This document shows positions 17,256 through 25,973 of a stretch of 46,132 nt of DNA, one piece after another. Position numbers and translations under genes: made by a program. Where the stretch lies: positions 1 to 46,132 of the forward strand of contig JAQWGK010000070.1 of the NCBI GenBank assembly GCA_029238255.1, read 5' to 3'. The notes under the pieces are model-generated. The model was not told the DNA's origin. It saw only the letters and a list, made by a program, of their open reading frames with translations, and searched no databases. Numbering within the stretch: position 1 is the stretch's first letter; the number at the start of each line of letters is the position of its first letter. The stretch is from Porticoccaceae bacterium (GTDB lineage Bacteria; Pseudomonadota; Gammaproteobacteria; Pseudomonadales; Porticoccaceae).

Positions 17256-17333
17256 TTATTCTGTCATCCCGGCTTTCCGCCTTATTCTGTCCTCCCGACT
17301 CTCCGATTTATCCTGTCATCCCGACAGAGCGTA
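17256..17333. repeat. 26-bp tandem repeat, three units
   Basis: Three head-to-tail units begin TTATTCTGTCATCCCG (17256-17281), TTATTCTGTCCTCCCG (17282-17307) and TTATCCTGTCATCCCG (17308-17333). A shortened copy lacking the middle lies just before them (about 17238-17255). The last unit runs into a CATCCCGACAGAGCGTAGCG element and GGGATCTCCT. That is the style of the dispersed CATCCCGA...GAGGGATCT repeats common between genes in proteobacteria. No coding potential is seen. Confidence 0.7.
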
Positions 17334-17390
17334 GCGACGAGGGATCTCCTTGCCGGTTACTCCTTTGTTCGGGTTGGTTGGGGGAGGCAT

Positions 17391-17494
17391 GCCTACAATC
17401 CTTATCCCTTCAAGACACGCCGTGAATACATCCCTGTAGTCTCGAGACCAGCATCCATGCTGGTCACGGTCATGAAGGGATAAGGATTGCAGGC
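17391..17494. repeat. Long palindromic intergenic repeat A
   Basis: Arms AATCCTTATCCCTTCA (17397-17412) and TGAAGGGATAAGGATT (17473-17488) are perfect reverse complements. They extend outward with one mismatch to GCCTACAATCC / GGATTGCAGGC (22-bp arms). The loop contains a second stem, GACCAGCAT / ATGCTGGTC (17446-17465), and the phrase CACGCCGTGAATACATCC. That phrase is characteristic of a dispersed REP-like element seen in marine gammaproteobacteria. It is non-coding, and a cruciform or RNA hairpin is possible. Confidence 0.7.
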
Positions 17495-17555
17495 AAGCTC
17501 GAATATCGAGCGTAATTCAGGTGTTTTTTGGGTGTACTCCGATAGTTCTGATAGT

Positions 17556-17700
17556 CCCTTTGGATTGCCTTGAGATCAGTCAGGGCCCGCTTATGGGTTT
17601 GAAATTTTCAGGTTGAGCGAGCGCTTGTCTGAGCGCAGCGAGTTGCGGGAGCGCTGAAAATTTTAAACCCATGGGACCGATCTCAAGGTAATCCAAAGGG
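17556..17700. repeat. Long palindromic intergenic repeat B
   Basis: Outer arms at 17556-17577 and 17679-17700 pair over about 22 bases with one mismatch (CCCTTTGGATT and CCTTGAGATC against GATCTCAAGG and AATCCAAAGGG). Inner arms ATGGGTTTGAAATTTTCAG (17593-17611) and CTGAAAATTTTAAACCCAT (17654-17672) pair with one or two mismatches. The apex is GAGCGAGCGCTTGTCTGAGC with GCAGCGAG. The whole 145 bases can fold into one long hairpin. It looks like a miniature inverted-repeat or REP-type element. No ORF, transposase or target-site duplication was identified. Confidence 0.7.
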
Positions 17701-17815
17701 GCTATTTCGCACCAAGCAAATACTTGCATCAACGGTTTGCAATAGAGAAGGGCGCCGAAAAATTAAGCTGTTCTAAAACCCATAAGAACCCCCTCAACTG
17801 TGCTATCCTAGCCGC

Positions 17816-18198
<383 letters not shown>

Positions 18199-18288
18199 AT
18201 TTTTTTATCTTATCTGCTCAGATGAGATATTCCATTTCGGAATAATAAATCCGGAATTTAGCTTAAATTATTCTTAAAACCTCGCAAA

Positions 18289-18313
18289 GCTAGAAGTTAC
18301 ATTAACTTCTAGC
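18289..18313. terminator. 10-bp stem-loop between rnpB and mraZ
   Basis: GCTAGAAGTT (18289-18298) and AACTTCTAGC (18304-18313) form a perfect 10-bp stem with a 5-base loop. The T content after it is only modest, so it may be a weak terminator, an RNA end-protecting hairpin or an inverted-repeat binding site. The rest of 18207-18420 shows no gene. Confidence 0.45.
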
Positions 18314-18429
18314 CTTACGTTTATGTTTTATATTGCTAATTATTTAGCACCCTCAGCAACACAGAGTAGAAACTCAGTATATTGTCGGAACTTACTGATT
18401 TTGCTCACTTTTTTAGTCTTTATCGATGC

Positions 18430-18458
18430 TTGACTTTGATACCGCCTGCCAATAGTGT
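18430..18458 (+). promoter_or_regulatory. Predicted sigma-70 promoter of mraZ/dcw operon
   Basis: TTGACT (18430-18435), a 17-base spacer and TAGTGT (18453-18458) form the best promoter in the rnpB-mraZ gap. It lies directly before the MraZ boxes and about 68 bases before the mraZ start. The -10 is poor, which is usual for a regulated promoter. Confidence 0.55.
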
Positions 18459-18465
18459 ACACATA

Positions 18466-18500
18466 TGGGTAATTGTGGCAAAAAGTGGCGAATTTAGGCC
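18466..18500 (+). promoter_or_regulatory. MraZ operator: four TGG(G/C)N boxes at 10-bp spacing
   Basis: The sequence reads TGGGT-aattg-TGGCA-aaaag-TGGCG-aattt-AGGCC, so boxes begin at 18466, 18476, 18486 and 18496, one helical turn apart. MraZ of E. coli is known to bind direct TGGGN repeats separated by five bases in front of its own gene and to repress the dcw operon. The array lies just after the predicted -10 box and 26 bases before the mraZ start, as expected for autorepression. The TGGC variants depart from the E. coli consensus. Confidence 0.75.
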
Positions 18501-18525
18501 AAGATAATTATAAAAAGGGTGCAAA

Positions 18526-18993
18526 GTGTTTAAAGGTAGTGATCCCATCAATATGGATACTAAGGGTCGGATGGCAATTCCGACCCGCTACCGCGCCCTG
18601 CTCGATGAAATATGCCGTGGTGATCTGGTTATAACTATCGATATGAAGTCTACCTGCCTAACGCTCTCACCGCTCCCCGAATGGAAAAAGTTTGAAGAAA
18701 AAGTTGCCGCTCTGCCAGCAATGGATGATCTGGGTGAAATGCTCAGCCGTTTTGTTGTTGGTCAGGCCAAAGATCTTCAGGTTGATGGCAGCGGACGAAT
18801 CCTTATTCCACCAGAACTGCGCGGCTATGCGCAGCTTGAGAAAAAACTGGTTCTGGTGGGGCGTACACAGCGCTTGGAAATCTGGTCAGAAGAGAACTGG
18901 AACGCCGAGCGTGAAAAATCTCAGGAAACTTATCGGAGCATGCTTCTCGATCGCGAGAACATGTCGGATGCTTTAAAGAATCTCTCTTGGTAG
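18526..18993 (+). CDS. mraZ: Transcriptional regulator MraZ
   Basis: A 155-residue DNA-binding protein, the first gene of the division and cell wall cluster, which represses its own operon. It has two SpoVT/AbrB-like swapped-hairpin domains, each with the conserved D-x-K/S-G-R core: DTKGR at 11-15 followed by MAIPTRYR, and DGSGR at 87-91 followed by ILIPPELR. The start is GTG at 18526, giving the usual MFKG N-terminus. A purine-rich AAAAAGGGTG precedes it. A 10-base gap leads to rsmH. The boxes at 18466-18500 are the likely target. Confidence 0.96.
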   Translation: MFKGSDPINMDTKGRMAIPTRYRALLDEICRGDLVITIDMKSTCLTLSPLPEWKKFEEKVAALPAMDDLGEMLSRFVVGQAKDLQVDGSGRILIPPELRGYAQLEKKLVLVGRTQRLEIWSEENWNAEREKSQETYRSMLLDRENMSDALKNLSW

Positions 18994-19003
18994 GGGACCT
19001 GTA

Positions 19004-19933
19004 GTGGAAAACATTGAAAAGCCAGAGCACACAACAGTTTTATTGCATGAGGCTGTCGACGCTCTGGTAATTGATCCAGATGGTTTTTATGTCGATGGCA
19101 CTTTTGGGCGCGGCGGGCACACCGCTGAGCTGCTTTCAAAGCTATCGGATAAGGGTCGAGTTCTGGCCATCGACAAAGACCCTCAGGCAATCGAAGCCGG
19201 TCGTGAGCGGTTTGCCGATGATAAGAGATTGACGATCGTGCATGGCTCGTTTGCGGATATGGGCGATTGGTTGAAAGGCAGGGAGATAACTGGTGTGCTG
19301 GTTGATCTCGGCGTCTCCTCTCCGCAGCTCGATCAGGCTGAGCGCGGGTTTAGTTTTATGCGTGATGGACCACTGGATATGAGAATGGATACCAGCTCCG
19401 GATTATCGGCAGCAGAGTGGATCGCCAGCGCCGCTGAAGCGGATATTGCGCAGGTGATTAAAGAGTATGGCGAAGAGCGCTTTGCCCGTCGTATGGCCGC
19501 CGCGGTAGTGCGCGAGCGAGCTGTGGCGCCGATTACCAGAACTGTGCAGTTAGCGAAGATTTTGGCGGACGCTCACCCGGCGTGGGAGCGTGGCAAGCAC
19601 CCGGCTACCAAAGCATTTCAGGCGATTCGTATCTTTATTAATCGCGAGCTGGATGATCTGAGTTCGCTGCTCGGTCAGGTTATAGATTTATTGCAGGTGG
19701 GTGGCCGACTGGTAGTGATCAGTTTCCACTCGCTGGAAGATCGCAAGGTAAAGCGTTTTATTCGCGATCAGGAGCGCGGCATTAAGTTGCCAAAAAATTT
19801 GCCGATCCCGGATGTGGATCGTGGCGTGCGCTTAAAGAAAGTTGGCAAGGCGGTAAAGCCGCAGGGCTCTGAAGTAGATGGCAATGTTCGCTCGCGCAGC
19901 GCGGTAATGCGTATCGCAGAGCGTGTGGCATGA
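19004..19933 (+). CDS. rsmH: 16S rRNA (cytosine1402-N4)-methyltransferase RsmH
   Basis: A 309-residue SAM-dependent methyltransferase acting on C1402 in the decoding centre of the 30S subunit (older name MraW). DGTFGRGGH (31-39) is the SAM-binding loop, AIDKDPQAI follows as motif II, and DLGVSSPQLD (101-110) is the catalytic-region motif. RGFSFMRDGPLDMRMD, TKAFQAIRIFINREL and ISFHSLEDRKVKRF are family signatures. The start is GTG 19004. The last four bases overlap ftsL (ATGA), which implies translational coupling. Confidence 0.97.
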   Translation: MENIEKPEHTTVLLHEAVDALVIDPDGFYVDGTFGRGGHTAELLSKLSDKGRVLAIDKDPQAIEAGRERFADDKRLTIVHGSFADMGDWLKGREITGVLVDLGVSSPQLDQAERGFSFMRDGPLDMRMDTSSGLSAAEWIASAAEADIAQVIKEYGEERFARRMAAAVVRERAVAPITRTVQLAKILADAHPAWERGKHPATKAFQAIRIFINRELDDLSSLLGQVIDLLQVGGRLVVISFHSLEDRKVKRFIRDQERGIKLPKNLPIPDVDRGVRLKKVGKAVKPQGSEVDGNVRSRSAVMRIAERVA

Positions 19934-20196
19934 GCGGCTCGCTGCGTATAGGCGTGCTTTGGTTGTTAGTGCTTAGCAGTGCCTTGGCGGTGGCCTTTGT
20001 CAGCCATGTTTGCAGACAAAAGTATGATCAGTTGACTTCTCTAGAGCGGGAGAAGAATCAGCTACAGGTGGCTTACGGTAAATTTTTACTTGAGCAGAGC
20101 GCCTGGGGATCACTACAGCGGGTAGAAACTAAGGCTAAGGACAGTCTGAATATGCACGGTCCTCAGCCCCAGGAAATAATGATGGTGAAGCAATAA
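19930..20196 (+). CDS. ftsL: Cell division protein FtsL
   Basis: An 88-residue bitopic membrane protein that forms the FtsQ-FtsB-FtsL divisome subcomplex and activates FtsWI. It has a short cytoplasmic N-terminus, one membrane helix (about residues 5-25), then a heptad-like coiled coil (KYDQLTSLEREKNQLQVAYGKFLLEQ) and a short periplasmic tail. Size, position between rsmH and ftsI, and the W-x-x-L-Q-R-V-E pattern after the coiled coil identify it. ftsB is not in the window, which is normal. It overlaps rsmH by four bases. Confidence 0.93.
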   Translation: MSGSLRIGVLWLLVLSSALAVAFVSHVCRQKYDQLTSLEREKNQLQVAYGKFLLEQSAWGSLQRVETKAKDSLNMHGPQPQEIMMVKQ

Positions 20197-20198
20197 CA

Positions 20199-21956
20199 GT
20201 GGCCAAGAAAACGGTAAAACATGTTATTCCGCGCTGGCGTTACTATTTGGTAATGTTGTTCCTGGGTTTACTGCCGGTGACGGTTGCTGTCAAAATTGCT
20301 CAGCTACAAATCATGCCTAGCGAAGAGCAGGGCCGTGATTTTCTTCAGCACCAGGGTGATGCCCGTTCAATTCGCAAAGAAATTATTCCTGCCCATCGCG
20401 GTTTAATCACTGATAGAAATGGCGAGCCGCTGGCTATTAGTACGCCGGTGACCACGTTAATTGCCAATCCTCAGGAAATCCAGAAGAGTGCCAGTGCGGC
20501 AGATATAGAAAGGCTCGCCAATGGGCTGGATATTTCAGTTTCGCAATTGAAGAGTCGCTTAAACCGTTACCGCAATAAATCATTTATGTATCTGGAACGC
20601 CAGTTGCCGACTCCGGAAGCGGATCGGGTTTTAGATCTTAGAGTGCCCGGCGTTTCTGGTCGACAGGAATATAAGCGCTTCTATCCGGCGGGCGAAGTAA
20701 CTGCACAACTGGTTGGGTTTACTGATATCAATGATGATGGTCAGGAGGGCATGGAGCTTGCCTATAACGCCTTTCTAACCGGTGAGTCGGGCTCTAAAAA
20801 AGTGGTTAAGGATCTTGCCGGTCGTGTGATTAAGGATATTGCATTGATTAAACCGGCCAGCCCGGGGAACAGTTTAAAGCTGAGTATTGACCTGCGTGTT
20901 CAGTATGCCGCCTATCGCGCCCTAAAGGCCTCGGTGCAAAAGCATCAGGCAAAATCCGGGTCGGTCATAGTGCTTGATGTAGAGACCGGTGAGGTCTTGG
21001 CGATGGCAAATCAGCCTTCGTTCAACCCCAACGACCGCAGTAGGTTAAAGCCGGAATGGATTCGAAATCGCGCGGTAACAGATGTTATTGAGCCGGGCTC
21101 CACTGTTAAGCCCTTTACTATTCTGGCGGCACTTGAGAGCGGTAAGTTCGAGCCGGAAAGCGAAATTGATACTAGCCCCGGTTATTTAAGGGTTGATTAC
21201 AAGACCTTTAACGACCCAAAAGATTACGGCGTTATGGATCTAACCGGCATTCTGAAAAAGTCGAGTCAGGTCGGAACCACAAAGTTGGCGCTGGCGCTGG
21301 ATGCTGATTCAACTCGCGAGTTGTTTGAGCGGGTTGGTTTTGGTGAGGGAATTGGCAGCGGTTTTCCATCGGAGACCGCAGGCAACCTGCCCGCCCATCG
21401 GCGATGGGATAAGGTCACTCAGGCGACATTTGCCTTCGGTTACGGGTTGAGTGTATCGCCACTGCAATTGGCTAGAGCATACGCAATCTTGGCTAATGAC
21501 GGCCTGCGCAATGAAGTCAGTATGACCGCCATCGACAATTACACCAGCGATAGCGTCCGAGTGATTGATGAGAATTTGGTGGCAACGGTTAGGCATATGT
21601 TGCAGACCGCTGCAGGTGATCAGGGAACCGGTAAGCGCGCCATGATTGATGGCTATTCGGTGGGCGGCAAGACCGGCACTGCGAGAAAATTAAAAAATGG
21701 GGGCGGCTATGATGAAAATCGCCATATGTCATTTTTTGCCGGCCTTTCTCCAATCAATAATCCCCGTCTGGTAACGGTCGTGGTTATTGATGAGCCCAAT
21801 GAAGATAAATATGCCGGTGGTCTGGTGGCGGCGCCGGTATTTTCTGAAGTGACCGGCAATGCTCTGCGTCTACTGCAGGTCACGCCGGATAATATGGATG
21901 TGGATCGCAATCTCGCCAGTGTAAAAGCAATGATGGCGAAGCGAGGGAATCCATGA
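20199..21956 (+). CDS. ftsI: Septal peptidoglycan transpeptidase FtsI (PBP3)
   Basis: A 585-residue class B penicillin-binding protein that cross-links septal peptidoglycan with FtsW. It has an N-terminal membrane helix (about 14-34), a dimerisation/pedestal domain with HRGLITDRNGEPLA, then the transpeptidase domain. The catalytic Ser301 is in STVK (301-304), SSQ is at 354-356 and KTGT at 490-493. The second motif reads SSQ where most FtsI proteins have SxN. The protein may therefore differ in active-site polarity, although it is otherwise typical. The start is GTG 20199, two bases after ftsL. Its end overlaps murE by four bases. Confidence 0.96.
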   Translation: MAKKTVKHVIPRWRYYLVMLFLGLLPVTVAVKIAQLQIMPSEEQGRDFLQHQGDARSIRKEIIPAHRGLITDRNGEPLAISTPVTTLIANPQEIQKSASAADIERLANGLDISVSQLKSRLNRYRNKSFMYLERQLPTPEADRVLDLRVPGVSGRQEYKRFYPAGEVTAQLVGFTDINDDGQEGMELAYNAFLTGESGSKKVVKDLAGRVIKDIALIKPASPGNSLKLSIDLRVQYAAYRALKASVQKHQAKSGSVIVLDVETGEVLAMANQPSFNPNDRSRLKPEWIRNRAVTDVIEPGSTVKPFTILAALESGKFEPESEIDTSPGYLRVDYKTFNDPKDYGVMDLTGILKKSSQVGTTKLALALDADSTRELFERVGFGEGIGSGFPSETAGNLPAHRRWDKVTQATFAFGYGLSVSPLQLARAYAILANDGLRNEVSMTAIDNYTSDSVRVIDENLVATVRHMLQTAAGDQGTGKRAMIDGYSVGGKTGTARKLKNGGGYDENRHMSFFAGLSPINNPRLVTVVVIDEPNEDKYAGGLVAAPVFSEVTGNALRLLQVTPDNMDVDRNLASVKAMMAKRGNP

Positions 21957-23482
21957 TGGCTCTATCCCATTCGTCCGCAATCACGCTTGTCGATCTTCTT
22001 AAAGATCTTATGGATACCAGTGACTGCCCGGCAATCAGTGTTACTGGTGTGGCGCTTGATAGTCGGCTGGTTGTATCTGGGGATGTGTTTATCGCGGTAA
22101 AAGGTACCCAGACCGATGGCTCGCAATATATGACTCAGGCTGTAGAGAAAGGTGCTGTCGCTGTTTTGTTAGAGCAGGGTGTGAGCTACTCCGACTGCGC
22201 TGTACCTGTGATTGCGGTGCCAGATTTAAGTGAGTATGTTTCAGATATTGCCGGCGTGTTTTATGGTCAGCCTTCACAGCAGATGCCGGTTACTGCTATT
22301 ACCGGCACCAATGGCAAGACGACCTGTTCGCAGTTGCTGGCGCAGCTGTTTGATCTGCTTGGTGAGCCTGCCGGGTTTATTGGGACTCTTGGTTACGGGA
22401 TAAGTGGTTACGGGCCTAGTGGTTCCGAGCTAAACGACTCTGAACCAAATGCTACAGATACAGGCCTAACAACCCCGGATGCAGTTTCTGTTCAGCGCAT
22501 TCTCGCCGAGCTTCAGGATGCAGGGGCCAAAAGAATTGCTATGGAAGTCTCTTCCCATAGTCTGGTTCAGCGCCGAGTGGCAGGGCTGCAGGTAGATACC
22601 GCAGTGTTTACCAATCTAACCCGCGATCATCTCGATTATCACGGTGATTTAAACAGCTATGCCGCTGCCAAAGCGCGACTGTTTGCTATGGCCGGTCTTA
22701 AAAATGCAGTGATCAATCTCGACGACAATGTTGGCCGCCTGATTCTGGCAAATATAGATCCGCTGGTTAATGGCATCAGCTACAGCGTTGAGAATCACAG
22801 TGCGGATATCCACTGTGACCAAATTTCAATTAGCGCTTCAGGGATAGTTGCAGAGGTGGTTACGCCCTGGGGAAGAGGCCAGTTAAAGTCCTCGCTGTTG
22901 GGCAAATTTAATCTCGCCAATCTATTGGCTGTGATTGGTGCTGCAGGTGTGCAGGGCTTTGCGCTGAATAAAATTCTTCAGGCAGCCGCTTCCTTAACCG
23001 CCGTTAGCGGACGTATGGAACTGGTTGATGCCAGTGCCCGTCCAGCGGTCGTTATTGATTATGCGCACACGCCGGATGCACTGGAAAAAGCATTGCTGGC
23101 ACTGCGCAATCACTGTCAGGGCAAACTCTGGGTGGTGTTTGGCTGTGGTGGCGATCGCGATATTGGCAAGCGCGCCGAGATGGGCAAAGTTGCCGATCAT
23201 CGGGCAGATAAAATTGTGGTGACCAGCGATAACCCTCGCGGGGAGTCACCGGAAAAAATTATTGATCAGGTTCTTCTGGGCATCAAGCGTGATGTATCTG
23301 TAGTTGTGGATCGCAGGGATGCAATCCGCACTGCAATAAAAGATGCTCAGTCCAATGATGTGGTTTTAATTGCTGGCAAAGGCCATGAGGATTATCAAAT
23401 TCTCGGCGCTCAGCGACTGCCATTTAGCGATCAGGCCGAAGCTAGACTTGCCCTGCGCTCTCGTGAAGGGGGTGAGCAATGA
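21953..23482 (+). CDS. murE: UDP-MurNAc-tripeptide synthetase MurE
   Basis: A 509-residue cytoplasmic ligase that adds the third amino acid to UDP-MurNAc-L-Ala-D-Glu. The ATP loop is TAITGTNGKTT (114-124). MEVSSHSLVQRRV and TNLTRDHLDYHG are Mur ligase motifs (the latter holds the metal-binding region). TSDNPRGESP carries the DNPR motif that selects meso-diaminopimelate rather than lysine. A run of Gly/Asp/Ser/Asn residues around 145-165 is a slightly enlarged loop. It overlaps ftsI and murF by four bases each. Confidence 0.97.
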   Translation: MMALSHSSAITLVDLLKDLMDTSDCPAISVTGVALDSRLVVSGDVFIAVKGTQTDGSQYMTQAVEKGAVAVLLEQGVSYSDCAVPVIAVPDLSEYVSDIAGVFYGQPSQQMPVTAITGTNGKTTCSQLLAQLFDLLGEPAGFIGTLGYGISGYGPSGSELNDSEPNATDTGLTTPDAVSVQRILAELQDAGAKRIAMEVSSHSLVQRRVAGLQVDTAVFTNLTRDHLDYHGDLNSYAAAKARLFAMAGLKNAVINLDDNVGRLILANIDPLVNGISYSVENHSADIHCDQISISASGIVAEVVTPWGRGQLKSSLLGKFNLANLLAVIGAAGVQGFALNKILQAAASLTAVSGRMELVDASARPAVVIDYAHTPDALEKALLALRNHCQGKLWVVFGCGGDRDIGKRAEMGKVADHRADKIVVTSDNPRGESPEKIIDQVLLGIKRDVSVVVDRRDAIRTAIKDAQSNDVVLIAGKGHEDYQILGAQRLPFSDQAEARLALRSREGGEQ

Positions 23483-24849
23483 TCAGTAGCCTGCGCCTTA
23501 CCGATGCCGCGGTTCGCTTTGGTGGCACATTGTTAAACCCGGACTGTGAATTTGATTCTGTATCCATTGATAGCCGCAGCACTGAGCATGGCGACCTATT
23601 TGTCGCGCTGGTTGGCGAGCGTCTGGATGCACATAACTATCTCTATCAGGTCAGCGACAAAGCTAGCGGCTTAGTGGTTTCACAGCCCGATAAGCAGCTG
23701 CCATTAGCCCAGTGGGTGGTTGAAGATACCACTGTAGCTCTGGGGCAGTTGGCTCAACTTCAGCGCGAGCAGCTAACCGGTACTGTTGTTGCCATAACCG
23801 GCAGCACTGGCAAAACCTCGGTCAAAGAATTAATAGCCTCAATTCTCGGACGACTCGGTTCAGTGCACGCAACCAAAGGTAATTTCAACAACCATATTGG
23901 TGTGCCATTAACCCTGCTGTCGGTGGACAGTGATGTCGACTTTGCGGTGATTGAAATGGGTGCCAGTGCCGGTGGTGAAATCGGCTACCTGTGCTCGATT
24001 GCCCAGCCACATATAGCCCTGATCAACAATGTTCAGATGGCGCATATAGAAGGTTTTGGCAGTATCGAAGGGGTGGCTGCAGCCAAAGGTGAAATTTACA
24101 GCGGACTGCAAGAGTCTGGAATTGCCGTTCTGAATATTGACCAGTCCTGGGCTGATCAGTGGCTTGAATTGATTGGCAATAAGGACTGTCTGACCTTTTC
24201 TCTGGATAATCCAGCCGCCGATATCAGCGCCGCAGAGATCGTGGTTCTGGATAACGGCTGTTGTCACTTTACCTTGAAAACCAAAGTAGGTGATAAGCCG
24301 GTTACTCTGGCCATTCCCGGTCGTCATTCGGTTAGCAATGCTCTGGCTGCAGCAGCCTGCGCGGTTGCCGCCGGAGCCAATCTCGAACAGATCGTCGCCG
24401 GACTTGAATCGGCAGCATCCCCTGACCGTCGACTGCAGATTAAAGCTCTGCCCGGTGGTGGATCGGTAATCGATGACAGCTATAACGCCAGCCCCTCTTC
24501 AGTACGTGCCGCTATTGATGTGCTAGCCAGTAACACTGGCCGTCGAATTATGGTGCTGGGAGATATGGCTGAATTGGGTGCCGATGCAGAAGATCACCAT
24601 CAGCAGGTAGGCGAGTATGCGCTGCAAGCCGGTATCGATGCGCTGTTTACGCTGGGTAATTTGAGTGCCCATGCCAGTGGGGCATTTGGCGGCAAGCATT
24701 TTGAAAAATTAGATTTATTAACTCAGGTACTCACTGATGAGTTGCTTGGGGCAGAAGATAAAGGCAGCGACCTGACTATTTTGGTCAAGGGCTCGCGCAG
24801 TTCTCAAATGGATTTGGTAGTGGATATATTATTGGCGGAGAAATCCTAA
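23479..24849 (+). CDS. murF: UDP-MurNAc-pentapeptide synthetase MurF
   Basis: A 456-residue ligase that adds D-Ala-D-Ala to the UDP-MurNAc tripeptide. The ATP loop [10 protein letters not shown] lies at about 105-114. [28 protein letters not shown] and [14 protein letters not shown] are MurF signatures, and [10 protein letters not shown] is in the C-terminal domain. It overlaps murE by four bases, and its TAA shares one base with the mraY ATG (TAATG). Confidence 0.97.
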   Translation: MISSLRLTDAAVRFGGTLLNPDCEFDSVSIDSRSTEHGDLFVALVGERLDAHNYLYQVSDKASGLVVSQPDKQLPLAQWVVEDTTVALGQLAQLQREQLTGTVVAITGSTGKTSVKELIASILGRLGSVHATKGNFNNHIGVPLTLLSVDSDVDFAVIEMGASAGGEIGYLCSIAQPHIALINNVQMAHIEGFGSIEGVAAAKGEIYSGLQESGIAVLNIDQSWADQWLELIGNKDCLTFSLDNPAADISAAEIVVLDNGCCHFTLKTKVGDKPVTLAIPGRHSVSNALAAAACAVAAGANLEQIVAGLESAASPDRRLQIKALPGGGSVIDDSYNASPSSVRAAIDVLASNTGRRIMVLGDMAELGADAEDHHQQVGEYALQAGIDALFTLGNLSAHASGAFGGKHFEKLDLLTQVLTDELLGAEDKGSDLTILVKGSRSSQMDLVVDILLAEKS

Positions 24850-25931
24850 TGTTGTTATGGCTTGCTGATTATTTAAGTCAATTCTATAGCCCGTTCTCGG
24901 TAGTTAAATACCTGACGTTGCGTGGCATTTTTGCAGTGATTACTGCACTGTCTATCTGTTGGATTTTTGGTCCAAGAATGATTCGTCTTCTTAATGATTT
25001 ACAGATGGGGCAGGCGATACGCAGCGATGGCCCCCAGAGTCACCTGAGTAAAGCGGGCACCCCAACTATGGGTGGCGCACTGATATTACTGGCGATATTT
25101 ATCAGTACCTTGCTCTGGGCAAATCTTGAGAATGTCTATGTTTGGGTGGTGCTCGGGGTAACCTTTAGCTTTGGTCTTATTGGCTGGGTCGATGATTACC
25201 GCAAGGTGGTTCACAAAAATCCGCGGGGTCTTCCGGCGCGCTGGAAGTATTTCTGGCAGTCCCTCTGTGGCCTTGCCGCGGCAGTGTTTTTGTTTGCCAA
25301 TGCCGCATCCCCTGCCGAACTCGAATTGATTGTGCCGTTCTTTAAGAATGTCGCCCTCAATCTCGGGCCCTTTTATATCCTCTTTACCTACTTCGTTATT
25401 GTAGGTACCAGTAACGCGGTAAATCTTACCGATGGCCTCGACGGTCTGGCGATTTTGCCAACTGTACTGGTGGGCGGTGCGCTAGGTCTTATGGCCTATC
25501 TAACCGGTAACTATCAGTTTGCCTCTTACCTGCATATTCCCTATATCAGCGGTGCCGGTGAACTGCTTATTTTCACCGCTGCGCTCTGTGGCGCCGGTCT
25601 TGGATTTCTGTGGTTTAACACCTATCCCGCAATGGTCTTTATGGGCGATGTGGGCTCGTTGGCACTGGGTGCAGCGCTGGGCGTGATCGCAGTCATTATC
25701 CGTCAGGAAATAGTGCTGGCTGTTATGGGCGGTGTATTTGTAATTGAGACTGTATCAGTGATTTTGCAGGTTGCTTCTTTCAAGCTGACCGGCAAGCGTA
25801 TTTTTCGTATGGCGCCACTGCATCACCACTATGAACTAAAAGGTTGGCCCGAGCCGCGAGTGATTGTGCGCTTTTGGATTATTACCGTGGTGCTGGTTCT
25901 GGTTGGACTAGCCACATTAAAACTTAGATAA
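24849..25931 (+). CDS. mraY: Phospho-MurNAc-pentapeptide transferase MraY
   Basis: A 360-residue polytopic inner-membrane enzyme that transfers phospho-MurNAc-pentapeptide to undecaprenyl phosphate to give lipid I. About ten hydrophobic helices are seen. [26 protein letters not shown] (catalytic Asp pair), [10 protein letters not shown] and [11 protein letters not shown] with [16 protein letters not shown] are the diagnostic motifs. The length equals that of the E. coli enzyme. It shares one base with murF and is followed by a 42-base gap to murD, one of the few gaps in the cluster. Confidence 0.98.
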   Translation: MLLWLADYLSQFYSPFSVVKYLTLRGIFAVITALSICWIFGPRMIRLLNDLQMGQAIRSDGPQSHLSKAGTPTMGGALILLAIFISTLLWANLENVYVWVVLGVTFSFGLIGWVDDYRKVVHKNPRGLPARWKYFWQSLCGLAAAVFLFANAASPAELELIVPFFKNVALNLGPFYILFTYFVIVGTSNAVNLTDGLDGLAILPTVLVGGALGLMAYLTGNYQFASYLHIPYISGAGELLIFTAALCGAGLGFLWFNTYPAMVFMGDVGSLALGAALGVIAVIIRQEIVLAVMGGVFVIETVSVILQVASFKLTGKRIFRMAPLHHHYELKGWPEPRVIVRFWIITVVLVLVGLATLKLR

Positions 25932-25973
25932 ACAGTTCTAATAAAGAGCTTAGATAAATAAGAAAGTAGAGAA

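Noticed and set aside
17256-17333. Possible CRISPR-like repeat array
   Set aside because: The units are directly adjacent 26-bp copies without unique spacers, and no cas gene is in the window. It is an ordinary tandem repeat.
17556-17700. Insertion sequence
   Set aside because: Inverted arms are present, but there is no ORF, and no target-site duplication could be identified. It is at most a miniature non-autonomous element.
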